NCBI GenBank assembly: GCA_934525675.1
Contig: CAKSZH010000001.1
Coordinates: 124,001-188,000 of the forward strand
Direction of reading: 5' to 3'
Source: an uncultured Eubacteriales bacterium
GTDB taxonomy: Bacteria > Bacillota > Clostridia > Oscillospirales > CAG-272
DNA: 64,000 nt
A program made the position numbers and the translations under genes. Positions 34,138 to 42,735 of the stretch are shown one piece after another. Numbering within the stretch: the stretch's first letter is position 1; each line of letters begins with the position of its first letter. The notes beneath the pieces were generated by a model that was not told the DNA's origin, made no database searches, and saw only the letters and a program-made list of their open reading frames with translations.

Positions 34138-34166
34138 ATTATACCATGCGGCGAAAAAAAGGACAA
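34138..34166 (-). promoter_or_regulatory. Promoter of queG-addB-addA
   Basis: The minus strand has a -35 TTGTCC (34161-34166), a 17-bp spacer and a consensus -10 TATAAT (34138-34143). The untranslated leader would be about 160 bases and contains GC-rich inverted repeats of unknown role. This promoter points towards the plus-strand promoter at 33995-34023. Confidence 0.78.
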
Positions 34167-34289
34167 GGATTCTTTTGGGATTTCTTTGCATTTTTCTTGC
34201 GTTCGTCAAAAAACGGTCACAAAGAAAGTGTACAATAGAAATCGGATAAATAAAGGGATGATGTGTCATTCCGGGAAGGAGTATTTGCA

Positions 34290-35651
34290 ATGGCGAACAC
34301 ATGGGACCTGACCGACACCGGAAAAGACAGCATGCAAAAAGGAAAAAGACTGTCAGAATCGGGATCGGAGGTCCGCGAAACGCAAAGCGGATACTGTACC
34401 TCCTACCGGACAAATGACGGCGGTGCGGGGTATGCCTATACCCCCTTTCGGGACGGAACGGAAGGCGCGGGAAAGCGCCGCAGGGCAGGTAATCCGCATA
34501 AGAGAAGAATCGCGGTCGGCGGCGTGCTCGCGGCGGCGTTTCTGGGGCTTTGTTTCCTCGGCGGATACGCCGGCGCAACGCTTGCCGGGGCGCGGACACC
34601 TGCTGACAGCTCAGGGCTGACCTCGTTTCCGGGCACGGTGCCGAACATTGAAAATCAGTCGCCGAAGGGCAACAAGGAAGGTTCCGCCGTGGGCGGATAT
34701 ACCACGGAGGCAGAGGTGATCTCCGCGGTTTCCGACAGCGTGGTGCTTCTGCGGGCGGAAACCTATGAAAAGAATCTTGAGGGAGAGGAGGAACTGACCG
34801 CTGCAACGGAAGCGAGCGGCGTGATCTTCTCCGGCTCCGGGTACATTCTGACCACCGCGCATGACATCGACGGCTCAACGGCAATTACCGCACGCCTGTC
34901 CGACGGAGCGGAATTTGAGGCGGGGGTCGTCGGTTACGATACCTCGTCCGATATTGCCGTTCTCAAAATCAACGCGGGCGACCGGGAACTGAAGGCGGTG
35001 GAATTCGGTTGTTCCGCTGATCTTGTTGCGGGAGAAAAGGTCGTCATCATCGGCAATCCGCACGGATACGGCAAGCTGACCGTCGGAGGCATGATAAGCG
35101 CGGTGGATGTCACCTGCGAAGTCCCCCTTGCGGACGGAAAAACCATGACGCTGATTCCCGTTGCTTCCTCGGCGGACACCGGCGTTTTCGGCGGCGGGAT
35201 GTTCAATATGGACGGCAAACTGGTCGGCCTTATCAATTCGGAAAACAAGGAAAGCGGGCTCGGTTTTGCCATTCCGGTGGATTCTCTGGTGAAAGTGGTC
35301 AATGAGCTTTGCCGCTACGGTTACGTGCGCGGCGTGGTCGATCACGGTCTGTCGATCGTGGACGTGACCGAGAAGAACCTCAATTATTGCCGCTATCTGT
35401 ACGGCATCACCGAGATCGGCGTGTATGTTGTGACATCGAAATATTCCGACGCAATCGAAAACAAGGATCGGATCGTCTCGGTGGACGGTCAGGAGGTCAC
35501 GACCTGTGAGGAGTTCCGTAAGATCGTGACGACCGGGTACGCGGTCGGCGACACCCTGCACCTCGTCATCCGGCGCGGGGGAAGGGATTTTACCGTTGAC
35601 CTTGTCCTGCATGAGTACATCCCCGCGGGGATCAAGGTGCTGGAAACCTGA
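34290..35651 (+). CDS. Membrane-anchored HtrA/DegP-like protein with PDZ domain, catalytic Ser missing
   Basis: A 453-aa protein. It has a cytoplasmic polar N terminus (1-72), one membrane helix (about 73-96), a linker, a trypsin-like domain (about 140-335) and a C-terminal PDZ-like domain (about 345-450). His191 in ILTTAHDID and Asp221 in SSDIAVLKI match two triad residues. Where active HtrA proteins have GNSGG this one has GVFGGGMFNMDGKLVG, placing Phe300 at the catalytic Ser, so it is probably a pseudoprotease. The ATG at 34290 has AAGGAG upstream; a GTG at 34263 is the alternative. A two-component system follows 87 bases later with no terminator between, which suggests a signalling role. 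Confidence 0.85.
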   Translation: MANTWDLTDTGKDSMQKGKRLSESGSEVRETQSGYCTSYRTNDGGAGYAYTPFRDGTEGAGKRRRAGNPHKRRIAVGGVLAAAFLGLCFLGGYAGATLAGARTPADSSGLTSFPGTVPNIENQSPKGNKEGSAVGGYTTEAEVISAVSDSVVLLRAETYEKNLEGEEELTAATEASGVIFSGSGYILTTAHDIDGSTAITARLSDGAEFEAGVVGYDTSSDIAVLKINAGDRELKAVEFGCSADLVAGEKVVIIGNPHGYGKLTVGGMISAVDVTCEVPLADGKTMTLIPVASSADTGVFGGGMFNMDGKLVGLINSENKESGLGFAIPVDSLVKVVNELCRYGYVRGVVDHGLSIVDVTEKNLNYCRYLYGITEIGVYVVTSKYSDAIENKDRIVSVDGQEVTTCEEFRKIVTTGYAVGDTLHLVIRRGGRDFTVDLVLHEYIPAGIKVLET

Positions 35652-35738
35652 AGGGTTCCGCAAATCAATTCCGCAGAACCGGGAGAAATATCAAGAGAGA
35701 GCAAATACAAGACGAGAACAAAGGAAGAGGTGACAACA

Positions 35739-36431
35739 ATGTATCATATTCTTGTAGTGGACGATGAAACAAGAATCCGTTCCATGATCCGCAAGTATGC
35801 CGAGTTTGAAGGGCACGAGGTGACCGAGGCGGCGGACGGCATGGAGGCGGTTCTGCTTTGCCGCAAGCAAACCTTCGATCTCATTATCATGGACATCATG
35901 ATGCCGGAACTGGACGGCTTTTCGGCTTGCCGGGAGATCCGCAAGACCTCCGGGGTGCCGATCATCATGCTGTCGGCGCGCGGGGAAGAGTACGACCGGA
36001 TCAACGGCTTTGAAGTCGGAATCGACGACTATGTGGTCAAGCCCTTTTCCCCGAAGGAACTGATGCTCCGCGTGGACAGCATCATGCGTCGGGTCAGCGC
36101 CCGCCCGGGTGCCGGTACCTCCCAGAAAAACGACGTGGTGGAGCTGGACGGCGGCGGTCTTCGTGCCGACATGACCGCAAGACTTGTCTATATCGACGGA
36201 GAACGGGTGGATATGTCCCCGAAGGAATACGACCTGTTCTTCTATATGCTTGCAAACCGTAATATCGCTCTGACCCGCGAGAAACTGCTCAGCGAGGTCT
36301 GGGGGTATGATTTTTACGGAGACGCGCGCACGCTGGATACCCATGTCAAACTGCTCCGCAAGAGCCTCGGACGTTACAGCCGTTTCATCGTGACACTGCG
36401 CGGTGTCGGCTATCGGTTTGAGGGCGAGTAA
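35739..36431 (+). CDS. OmpR/PhoB-family response regulator
   Basis: A 230-aa two-domain regulator. The receiver domain (1-120) has the acidic pocket VVDDE, the phospho-acceptor Asp in IIMDIMMPE, the Thr/Ser position in IIMLSARGEE, and the conserved Lys in DDYVVKPFSP. The winged-helix DNA-binding domain (about 130-228) has SPKEYDLFFYMLANRN and TLDTHVKLLRKSL with VTLRGVGYRFE at the end. The ATG at 35739 has GAGG upstream; an in-frame GTG nine bases earlier is less likely. The kinase gene starts 3 bases after the stop. Confidence 0.95.
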   Translation: MYHILVVDDETRIRSMIRKYAEFEGHEVTEAADGMEAVLLCRKQTFDLIIMDIMMPELDGFSACREIRKTSGVPIIMLSARGEEYDRINGFEVGIDDYVVKPFSPKELMLRVDSIMRRVSARPGAGTSQKNDVVELDGGGLRADMTARLVYIDGERVDMSPKEYDLFFYMLANRNIALTREKLLSEVWGYDFYGDARTLDTHVKLLRKSLGRYSRFIVTLRGVGYRFEGE

Positions 36432-36434
36432 GAG

Positions 36435-37925
36435 ATGCGCGGAAACGGAAAGGGGAAACGGCATTTCGGTGACCGTGTCAGCATTCGTTGGAAATTGCTT
36501 GGGTACCTGCTTTTCTTCCTTGTGTTCATTCTGCTCGTGGTCTGGTTTTTTCAGATCTATATGCTGAACTCCTTCTACGAGGGTACCAAGTACCGGGAGA
36601 TGAAGCGGGTTTCGGCGGAAATCTCGGACCATCTCGGGAAAGCGGGGCTTGCGGAGCTCGTCTATCGCAACGCGCAGGATTCCACCACCCGGATCGTGGT
36701 CTACCGGATGAACGGGGGCGTGGCAAGCGTGGTGACATCCTCGGACAATTTCGGCGAGGACAACGTGTTTCACCCCGCGTCCGACGCGGTCGTGAAGCTG
36801 TATGAGAACGCCGTGGAGAAGGGCGGGCAGTATTTCACCGAGCTGACCTTCGGCGGACTGGAAGCCAAGCGCACGGATCGCCGTTCGAACGGAACGATTA
36901 CCGCCTGCGTGACCGTGACCGAAGCGGGGGACGGAGATGTGTACCTCATTCTGATCGGTTCCAGCCTGGCGCCCTTCAGCGCGACGGTACAGACGCTCGA
37001 ATATCAGTTTTTCTGGATTGCCGCTATTTTGCTGGTCGCCGCGATCCTGCTTGCCATCCTCATGTCCAAAAAGATTTCGGGACCGCTGGTCCGTATGAGC
37101 GGTGCCGCGCAGAAGCTTGCGAAAGGGGATTATCATGCGGATTTCTCCGGCAAGGGTGGGTATCTGGAAACCAATGAGCTTGCCGAAACGCTGAACTACG
37201 CGGCGGACGAGCTGTCCAAGAACGATGCGCTCCAGAAGGAGCTGATCGCCAATATTTCGCACGACCTCCGTACTCCCCTGACCATGATCGAGGGCTACGG
37301 CGAGGTCATGCGCGACATCCCGGGTGAAAATACACCGGAGAACGTGCAGGTCATCATCGACGAAACCCAGCGGCTCAGCCAGCTGGTCAACGATCTGCTG
37401 GATCTGTCCAAACTCCGCGCGGGAACCAAGAAGATGGAGCCCGTGCGCGTCAACCTGACCGAACTTGTCAAAACGACGCTTGTCCGGTACGAAAAGCTGA
37501 CCGAGCATAACGGCTACCGGATCGAGTTTCACGCCGACGGCGAAGCGGAAATTCTTGCCGACCGGACGATGATTCTCCAGGTGGTGTACAACCTTATCAA
37601 CAATGCAATCAATTATACGGGCGAGGACAAGCGCGTGACCGTGACCCAGACGGTGAAGGACGGAAGAGTCCGCATCGGCGTGGCGGATACGGGCGAGGGC
37701 ATCGACAAGGATCAGTTGCCGCTCATCTGGGACAGATATTACAAGGTGGACAAGGTTCATCGCCGCGCCATGATCGGCACGGGACTGGGACTTTCCATCG
37801 TCAAGGGGATTCTGGAGATGCACGGCGCGTCTTACGGTGTGGAGAGCACCAAGGGAAAAGGTTCTTTGTTCTGGTTTGAATTTCCCGTGGCGGAAGAAAA
37901 CGCAGAGGAGGCGGTCGTCGAATGA
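36435..37925 (+). CDS. Sensor histidine kinase of the HtrA-adjacent two-component system
   Basis: A 496-aa membrane kinase. Transmembrane helices are at about 19-42 and 190-211, with an extracytoplasmic sensor domain of about 145 residues between them. A HAMP domain (about 212-262) follows, then HisKA with the phospho-accepting His276 in ISHDLRTPLT, and a GHKL ATPase domain with the N box NLINNAINYTG, VADTGEGIDKD and GTGLGLSIVKGI. It pairs with the adjacent response regulator. The sensor domain has no recognised fold and may read envelope state, perhaps through the neighbouring HtrA-like protein. Its stop overlaps the rlmA start (ATGA). Confidence 0.94.
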   Translation: MRGNGKGKRHFGDRVSIRWKLLGYLLFFLVFILLVVWFFQIYMLNSFYEGTKYREMKRVSAEISDHLGKAGLAELVYRNAQDSTTRIVVYRMNGGVASVVTSSDNFGEDNVFHPASDAVVKLYENAVEKGGQYFTELTFGGLEAKRTDRRSNGTITACVTVTEAGDGDVYLILIGSSLAPFSATVQTLEYQFFWIAAILLVAAILLAILMSKKISGPLVRMSGAAQKLAKGDYHADFSGKGGYLETNELAETLNYAADELSKNDALQKELIANISHDLRTPLTMIEGYGEVMRDIPGENTPENVQVIIDETQRLSQLVNDLLDLSKLRAGTKKMEPVRVNLTELVKTTLVRYEKLTEHNGYRIEFHADGEAEILADRTMILQVVYNLINNAINYTGEDKRVTVTQTVKDGRVRIGVADTGEGIDKDQLPLIWDRYYKVDKVHRRAMIGTGLGLSIVKGILEMHGASYGVESTKGKGSLFWFEFPVAEENAEEAVVE

Positions 37926-38785
37926 ATCCGACAGACAGAATTCCCGCGCCGGTCGCGTCGCTTCTGCGTTGCCCCGTGTGCGGTGCCGGGACCTCTGTGA
38001 CTCCCGACGGAAAGAGCCTTATCTGCCGTGGGGAAAAGCCGCATTGCTTTGATTTTGCAAGAAGCGGATACCTCAATCTTACCCCGTCGCACCCGGGAGG
38101 CGGAGACGACCGCGAAATGGTGCGGGCAAGAACGGAATTCCTTTCGGCAGGGTATTACCGCCCCATTGCGGACGGCGTACTCCGCGCGCTCGGAAAGGTT
38201 CTTCCGGACGGCGGAACGGTGCTGGACGCGGGTTGCGGGGAAGGTTACTATTCCTGCCGGATTGTCGCCGGGGGATATACGGTGTTCGGCGCGGACCTTT
38301 CCAAGTCCGCGATCGATCACGCCGCGAAGACCGCGCGGGTAATGGCAAACGCGTCGGGTGTTTCTTCCGCTTTTTTCGCCGTTTCCGGCCTGTTTGATCT
38401 TCCCGTTGCCGACGCGTCGTTTGACGCGGTCGTCAGCATTTTCGCGCCCGTCGCGGAGGCGGAATTTCTGCGGGTACTGAAGCCCGGCGGATATCTCATC
38501 CTCGCGGGGGCGGGACGCGACCACCTGATGGGGCTGAAACAGGCGCTTTACGACAGAACGTATCAGAACGAGGAGCGCGCCGATCTGCCGGCAGGAATGC
38601 GGGAAATCTCCCGCGAAACCGTCCGCGAAGAGATCACGGTGACGGGCGGGGAACACGTCCGCGCACTCTTTTCCATGACGCCGTACTACTGGCGGACAAG
38701 CGTGGCTGACCGAAAGAAACTGGACGGACTTAAGTTGCTTGTCACCCCGATCGACGTGCAGGTGCTGACTTACAGAAAGGACTGA
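37922..38785 (+). CDS. rlmA: 23S rRNA (guanine-N1)-methyltransferase RlmA family
   Basis: A 287-aa SAM-dependent methyltransferase. The N-terminal zinc-binding module has CPVC (Cys17, Cys20) and a later Cys35 with HCF (His41/Cys42), followed by DFARSGYLNLTPS, the RlmA signature. The Rossmann domain has VLDAGCGEGYYS (motif I), a DLS acidic loop and FDAVVSIFAPV. RlmA methylates G745 or G748 in helix 35 of 23S rRNA; the G748 form gives tylosin resistance. Which base is used here cannot be told. The start overlaps the kinase stop by ATGA, so it is co-translated with the two-component system. Confidence 0.92.
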   Translation: MNPTDRIPAPVASLLRCPVCGAGTSVTPDGKSLICRGEKPHCFDFARSGYLNLTPSHPGGGDDREMVRARTEFLSAGYYRPIADGVLRALGKVLPDGGTVLDAGCGEGYYSCRIVAGGYTVFGADLSKSAIDHAAKTARVMANASGVSSAFFAVSGLFDLPVADASFDAVVSIFAPVAEAEFLRVLKPGGYLILAGAGRDHLMGLKQALYDRTYQNEERADLPAGMREISRETVREEITVTGGEHVRALFSMTPYYWRTSVADRKKLDGLKLLVTPIDVQVLTYRKD

Positions 38786-38793
38786 AACGGATC

Positions 38794-39522
38794 ATGAAAT
38801 TTTCCCTGATCGTTCCGATGTATAACGAAGCGGCGATCATCCGCGATACGGCAATGACGCTTTCCTCGTATATGTCGTCGCAATTCGACGACTACGAAAT
38901 TCTCTTTTCCAACGACGGAAGCACCGACGGCTGTGACGAAATTGTCCGGGGACTGAACCTCCCCCATGTCCGCGTGGTCGGATATCCCGTCAACCGCGGG
39001 AAAGGCTGTGCGGTACGTACCGCGGTTATGGACTCCACCGGGGACATCGTGATGTTCACCGACGCGGACCTTGCCTACGGGACCGAGGTCATCGGGCGTG
39101 TGGCACAGACCTTTGTCGAACACCCGGAGGCAGACCTTGTCATCGGTTCCCGGAATCTTGAGAAGGACGGCTACGCGGAGTATACGCTTCTGCGCCGCAT
39201 TGCCTCCAAGGTGTATATCCGCGTGCTTTGCATCACGGGCGGCTTCCGCCTGTCGGATTCCCAGTGCGGGTGCAAGGCGTTCCGTTGCACGGCGGCAAAA
39301 AAGATTTTTTCCCGTTGCGAGGTGGACGGATTTGCGTTTGATTTTGAAGCAATTCTCTGGTCGCAGAAGTTCGGTATGAAGATCCGGGAAATGCCGGTAA
39401 AGGTCATCAACCACCGCGCATCCAAGGTGCGGGTGCTCCGTGATACTTTTCGGATGCTCCGCGACCTGCGCAAAATGCGGAAACGCATCCGCCGCGCGTC
39501 GGTGGACGGTGAGTCCGTATGA
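38794..39522 (+). CDS. Family 2 glycosyltransferase (dolichyl/undecaprenyl-phosphate sugar synthase-like)
   Basis: A 242-aa GT-A enzyme. The N terminus FSLIVPMYNEAAII, FSNDGSTDGC, NRGKGCAVRTAV, the DxD-like FTDADLAYG and GSRNLEKDGY are those of the DPM1/ALG5-type enzymes that move a sugar onto a polyprenyl phosphate. QCGCKAFRC near 165 and the late FDFEAILWSQK also fit. No membrane helices are present, unlike GtrB proteins. It starts 8 bases after rlmA. Sugar donor and acceptor are inferred only by family. Confidence 0.87.
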   Translation: MKFSLIVPMYNEAAIIRDTAMTLSSYMSSQFDDYEILFSNDGSTDGCDEIVRGLNLPHVRVVGYPVNRGKGCAVRTAVMDSTGDIVMFTDADLAYGTEVIGRVAQTFVEHPEADLVIGSRNLEKDGYAEYTLLRRIASKVYIRVLCITGGFRLSDSQCGCKAFRCTAAKKIFSRCEVDGFAFDFEAILWSQKFGMKIREMPVKVINHRASKVRVLRDTFRMLRDLRKMRKRIRRASVDGESV

Positions 39523-39627
39523 GACAAAACCGTCGGTTCCTGCTCATTTTTGTGACGGGTTCCGACGGTTTCTGCCCTCCGGGGCGGAAAGTGAAACAGT
39601 CCCGCCCCGCCTGTTACCCGGAAACGG
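39523..39627. other. Gap after the glycosyltransferase, possible weak terminator
   Basis: Arms AAACCGTCGG and CCGACGGTTT (about 39527-39573) could pair across a long loop. The tail after the second arm has few T, so termination here is uncertain. No gene is seen. Confidence 0.4.
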
Positions 39628-39656
39628 TTGACAAGCGCGGGAAATCGTGATATACT
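39628..39656 (+). promoter_or_regulatory. Promoter of fakA
   Basis: A consensus -35 TTGACA (39628-39633), a 17-bp spacer and a -10 TATACT (39651-39656). The predicted transcript has an untranslated leader of about 180 bases before fakA. I saw no known riboswitch in it. Confidence 0.88.
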
Positions 39657-39841
39657 GAAATGTAAAAAATTTTCTGCCGAGAACAGTCTGCCACGGGCAG
39701 TTCCCGCTTTTGGGGAAGAGGCATCAGTACTCCCGGTTCCCGGTCTATTTTCACAAGAGGACGACTCTGCTTCTCTTCAGCCGACCGGACGGTTCCGTTC
39801 GGAACGGGCAACCGGAGAGAAGGCGGAAAGGTGCGAAAATC

Positions 39842-41548
39842 ATGCAGTTAACCGGTAAACTTTTTCTTGAAATGACGATCTCCGCGGCAAACCTTCTGGA
39901 ATCCCGCAAGGAGGAGATCAACAACCTGAACGTATTTCCCGTCCCGGACGGTGATACGGGCGTCAATATGAGCATGACCATCGGCGGTGCCCGCCAGGTC
40001 CTGCTTCCGGCGGACGCAACGCTCTCCGAGGCGGCGGAACAGGTCGCAAACCGTGTTCTCCGTAGCGCGAGAGGAAACTCCGGTGCGATTCTGTCGCTTT
40101 TCTTCCGCGGTTTTTCCAAGGCGGTGAGAGGATTTGAGTGCGCGGACAGCGAGGAGATTGCCATGGCGTTTGCCAGAGGCAGATCCGAGGCGTACAAGGC
40201 GGTCATGAACCCGACCGAGGGCACTATCCTGACGGTCATCCGTGTCTGTGCCGAGCGCGCCGATACCTTGTGGGAGCAGTATACGGGGAATCCGGCGGGA
40301 CTCTTTGACGAACTGGTCAGGGTCGCGAAGGAAGCACTTGCAAAGACCCCGGAAATGCTTCCGATCCTCAAGCAGGCAAAGGTCGTCGATGCCGGAGGCT
40401 GCGGCTTTGTCGCAGTGCTGGAAGGCATGGGCGCGGCGCTTCACGGGAATCCCGTTGCGGCGGTCACGTCCGATACTGTTGTGAAATCCGCGGCGGATTT
40501 CGGCGAATTCCACAGCGAGGATATCAAGTACGGCTACTGCACCGAGTGTATCGTGGAAAAGAGTCTTGCATACCGCGGCGAGGGGAAGGTTTCCGCCTTC
40601 TACCGCTTCATCACCCAAATCGGCGACAGCGCCGTCTTTGTGGATGACGACGAGATCATCAAACTCCATGTTCATACCAATCATCCGGGCAAGGTACTGG
40701 AAAATGCTCTGAAGTACGGCTCGCTTGCAACGGTGAAAATTGAGAATATGCGTCTCCAGCATTCCGAACTGGCGGGTGGTGTCGAAGCGGAGCATCCTCA
40801 TGATGCCGCGCAGAAAGAGAGCGGGGAATCGGCGGACTCCTCTGCGAAGCAGCCCGCAAAGCGCACGGTGAAACAGCCGGAGAAGCCGTATGGCTTCGTG
40901 ACGGTCTGTGCCGGCGACGGGATCCGCGATGTGTTCGCCGATCTCGGCGCGGACCAGATCGTGACCGGCGGTCAGACCATGAATCCGAGTACCGAGGACA
41001 TTCTCGACGCGATTCTGGCAACACCCGCCGAAAACGTGTTCGTGTTCCCCAACAACAAGAATATTCAGATGGTCGCCGAGCAGGCGGCAAAGCTGACGAA
41101 TGACCGCGAGGTCTTCGTGATTCCCACAAGAAGCGTGCCGGAAGCTATTTCCGCCATGCTGAACTTTGACGAGAGCGCTGATGCCGCAACCAATGCGGAG
41201 ACCATGCGCGAGGTCATCGGAGGCGTTACGGTGCTGACCACGACCTACGCGGTGCGTGACACCGAGATCGGCGAGGTCGCCATCCGTAAGGATGACGTGC
41301 TCGGCATGTGCAACGGAAAGATCCTTGTGTCCGTGCCGGGACTTGTCGATTGCGTGAAAGCCCTCATCGGCGAGTGCAGGGAAAAGGTCGCCGCTTCCAC
41401 CTTCATTTCGGTGTTCTGGGGCGAGGGCGCGGACGAAGATACGGCGGCAGAGGTCACCGGGCTTCTTCAGGCGCTTGCTCCCGATGCGGAGATCAACACC
41501 ATTCACGGCGGTCAGCCGGTTTACAGCTTCCTGATTTCTCTGGAGTAA
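39842..41548 (+). CDS. fakA: DAK2-domain fatty acid kinase subunit FakA (YloV)
   Basis: A 568-aa protein. The N-terminal DAK2/DhaL-type kinase domain (about 1-200) has NVFPVPDGDTGVNM (DGDTG at 36-40, metal-ATP binding) and SARGNSGAILSLFFRGF. A middle domain (about 210-330) carries the DAGGCGFVAVLEGM and KYGYCTEC segments. A linker of about 35 residues rich in Lys/Glu/Ala/Ser leads to a C-terminal DegV-like domain with GDGIRDVF and TGGQTMNPSTEDIL. FakA phosphorylates fatty acids delivered by FakB proteins so that they enter phospholipid synthesis. The ATG at 39842 fits the family start. The usual neighbour yloU is not present. Confidence 0.93.
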   Translation: MQLTGKLFLEMTISAANLLESRKEEINNLNVFPVPDGDTGVNMSMTIGGARQVLLPADATLSEAAEQVANRVLRSARGNSGAILSLFFRGFSKAVRGFECADSEEIAMAFARGRSEAYKAVMNPTEGTILTVIRVCAERADTLWEQYTGNPAGLFDELVRVAKEALAKTPEMLPILKQAKVVDAGGCGFVAVLEGMGAALHGNPVAAVTSDTVVKSAADFGEFHSEDIKYGYCTECIVEKSLAYRGEGKVSAFYRFITQIGDSAVFVDDDEIIKLHVHTNHPGKVLENALKYGSLATVKIENMRLQHSELAGGVEAEHPHDAAQKESGESADSSAKQPAKRTVKQPEKPYGFVTVCAGDGIRDVFADLGADQIVTGGQTMNPSTEDILDAILATPAENVFVFPNNKNIQMVAEQAAKLTNDREVFVIPTRSVPEAISAMLNFDESADAATNAETMREVIGGVTVLTTTYAVRDTEIGEVAIRKDDVLGMCNGKILVSVPGLVDCVKALIGECREKVAASTFISVFWGEGADEDTAAEVTGLLQALAPDAEINTIHGGQPVYSFLISLE

Positions 41549-41610
41549 ACGATTGGCACATTGTGCCCGGAAGTCCCGTTCGGTTGAGGAGATCAGCCGG
41601 GGAATGAATC

Positions 41611-41652
41611 GAAAAAGCCTCCTGCGGCAATACTGCCGCAGGAGGCTTTTTG
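41611..41652 (+). terminator. Rho-independent terminator of fakA
   Basis: An 18-bp stem (41612-41629 with 41634-41651) has an ATAC loop and a T5 run at its 3' end. It lies 63 bases past the fakA stop. Confidence 0.93.
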
Positions 41653-41771
41653 TGCCCGGAGCGGTGAAGGAATGCCTCTGCCCCGGCAACGTACGGTATT
41701 CCGGGCTTGTGCAAAGGAAACCACACACCGACCGTTCTTCATGAATTTGTAAATAAAATTTACCGAGCCGC

Positions 41772-41800
41772 TTGAAAACGGCAAACGGATATGTTATACT
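41772..41800 (+). promoter_or_regulatory. Promoter of the XRE regulator-lipoprotein operon
   Basis: There is a -35 TTGAAA (41772-41777), a 17-bp spacer and a -10 TATACT (41795-41800), 50 bases before the start codon. Confidence 0.85.
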
Positions 41801-41850
41801 GAGGGCAGGGAAATTTGCGTTTTCCGAAATCAGACAAAAAGGATACACTC

Positions 41851-42735
41851 ATGAATATCGGTGAAAAGATCAAGGAGCTCCGTACCTCCAAAATGATGAC
41901 GCAGGCGGAGCTTGCGGGGGATCAGATTACCCGGAATATGCTCAGCCTTATCGAGCGGGGAGCCGCAACGCCGTCGCTTCAGACGGTGCTGTATCTGGCG
42001 TCCCGGTTGCAGGTGCCGCCCGGATTTTTGCTCGCGGAGGGCGTGGACGAGTTTTCGTACCGCAAAATGAGCAGGATTTCAAACATTCGTGCGGCGTACC
42101 GTTCCGGGGATTACAAAAGCTGCCGGAGTATCTGCCGTCAGGAATTGGACGGAACGGATGACGAAATATCGTTGATTCTTGCGGAATGCGATACCGGAAT
42201 CGGGGAAGAGGAATTCCTCGCGGGTCATCTGCATTCTGCCTGCCGCTTCTTTGACGAAGCGCTGGAATACGCCGATAAGACTGTTTACCGTACCGACTAT
42301 GTCCGCGCGGTGGCGGCGCTGTATTTCCGCTATATGAACGATTTTTCCCACACTCTGTATTCCGAAGTGTCCGACGAGGAACCCGGTGGAGGTGCCATCG
42401 GGGAGAATCCCATCTGTGCGTATATCCGGGCATACTTTGCTGTCAGGGAGGGAAAAGAGGAAGAGGTCGGGCGCTATCTGGAGAGCGCCGGGGACAGTGT
42501 TCTTGCCAGCCACATCCGCATTTGCCGGATGCTTGCCGCGGAGGCATACGCGGAAGCGCTCGGAGAATTGGAACGCCTGCTCGGGAGCGATACGGAGATC
42601 CCGCAGATACTTCTGTACCATTTCACCGCACAGATGGAAGTCTGCTACCGGGAAACCGGGGATTACAAGGGCGCCTACGATTCCGCACGGAGCAAGGTGG
42701 AGCTGTTTGAAAAACTGCTGGAGGATGTATCATGA
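41851..42735 (+). CDS. XRE-family transcriptional regulator with TPR-like C-terminal half
   Basis: A 294-aa protein. Residues 1-62 form a Cro/C1-type helix-turn-helix (IGEKIKELRTSKMMTQAELAG with TRNMLSLIERGAATPS). The rest is alpha-helical and looks like degenerate tetratricopeptide repeats. This build resembles the Rgg/PlcR-like or stand-alone XRE-TPR regulators that sense a peptide or protein, though I see no quorum-sensing peptide gene beside it. The ATG at 41851 has AAAAAGGA upstream. Its stop overlaps the start of the small lipoprotein gene (ATGA). Confidence 0.85.
   Translation: MNIGEKIKELRTSKMMTQAELAGDQITRNMLSLIERGAATPSLQTVLYLASRLQVPPGFLLAEGVDEFSYRKMSRISNIRAAYRSGDYKSCRSICRQELDGTDDEISLILAECDTGIGEEEFLAGHLHSACRFFDEALEYADKTVYRTDYVRAVAALYFRYMNDFSHTLYSEVSDEEPGGGAIGENPICAYIRAYFAVREGKEEEVGRYLESAGDSVLASHIRICRMLAAEAYAEALGELERLLGSDTEIPQILLYHFTAQMEVCYRETGDYKGAYDSARSKVELFEKLLEDVS

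Noticed and set aside
35691..37823. A minus-strand frame of 710 codons opposite the two-component system
   Set aside because: It is antisense to motif-complete regulator and kinase genes and shows no fold.
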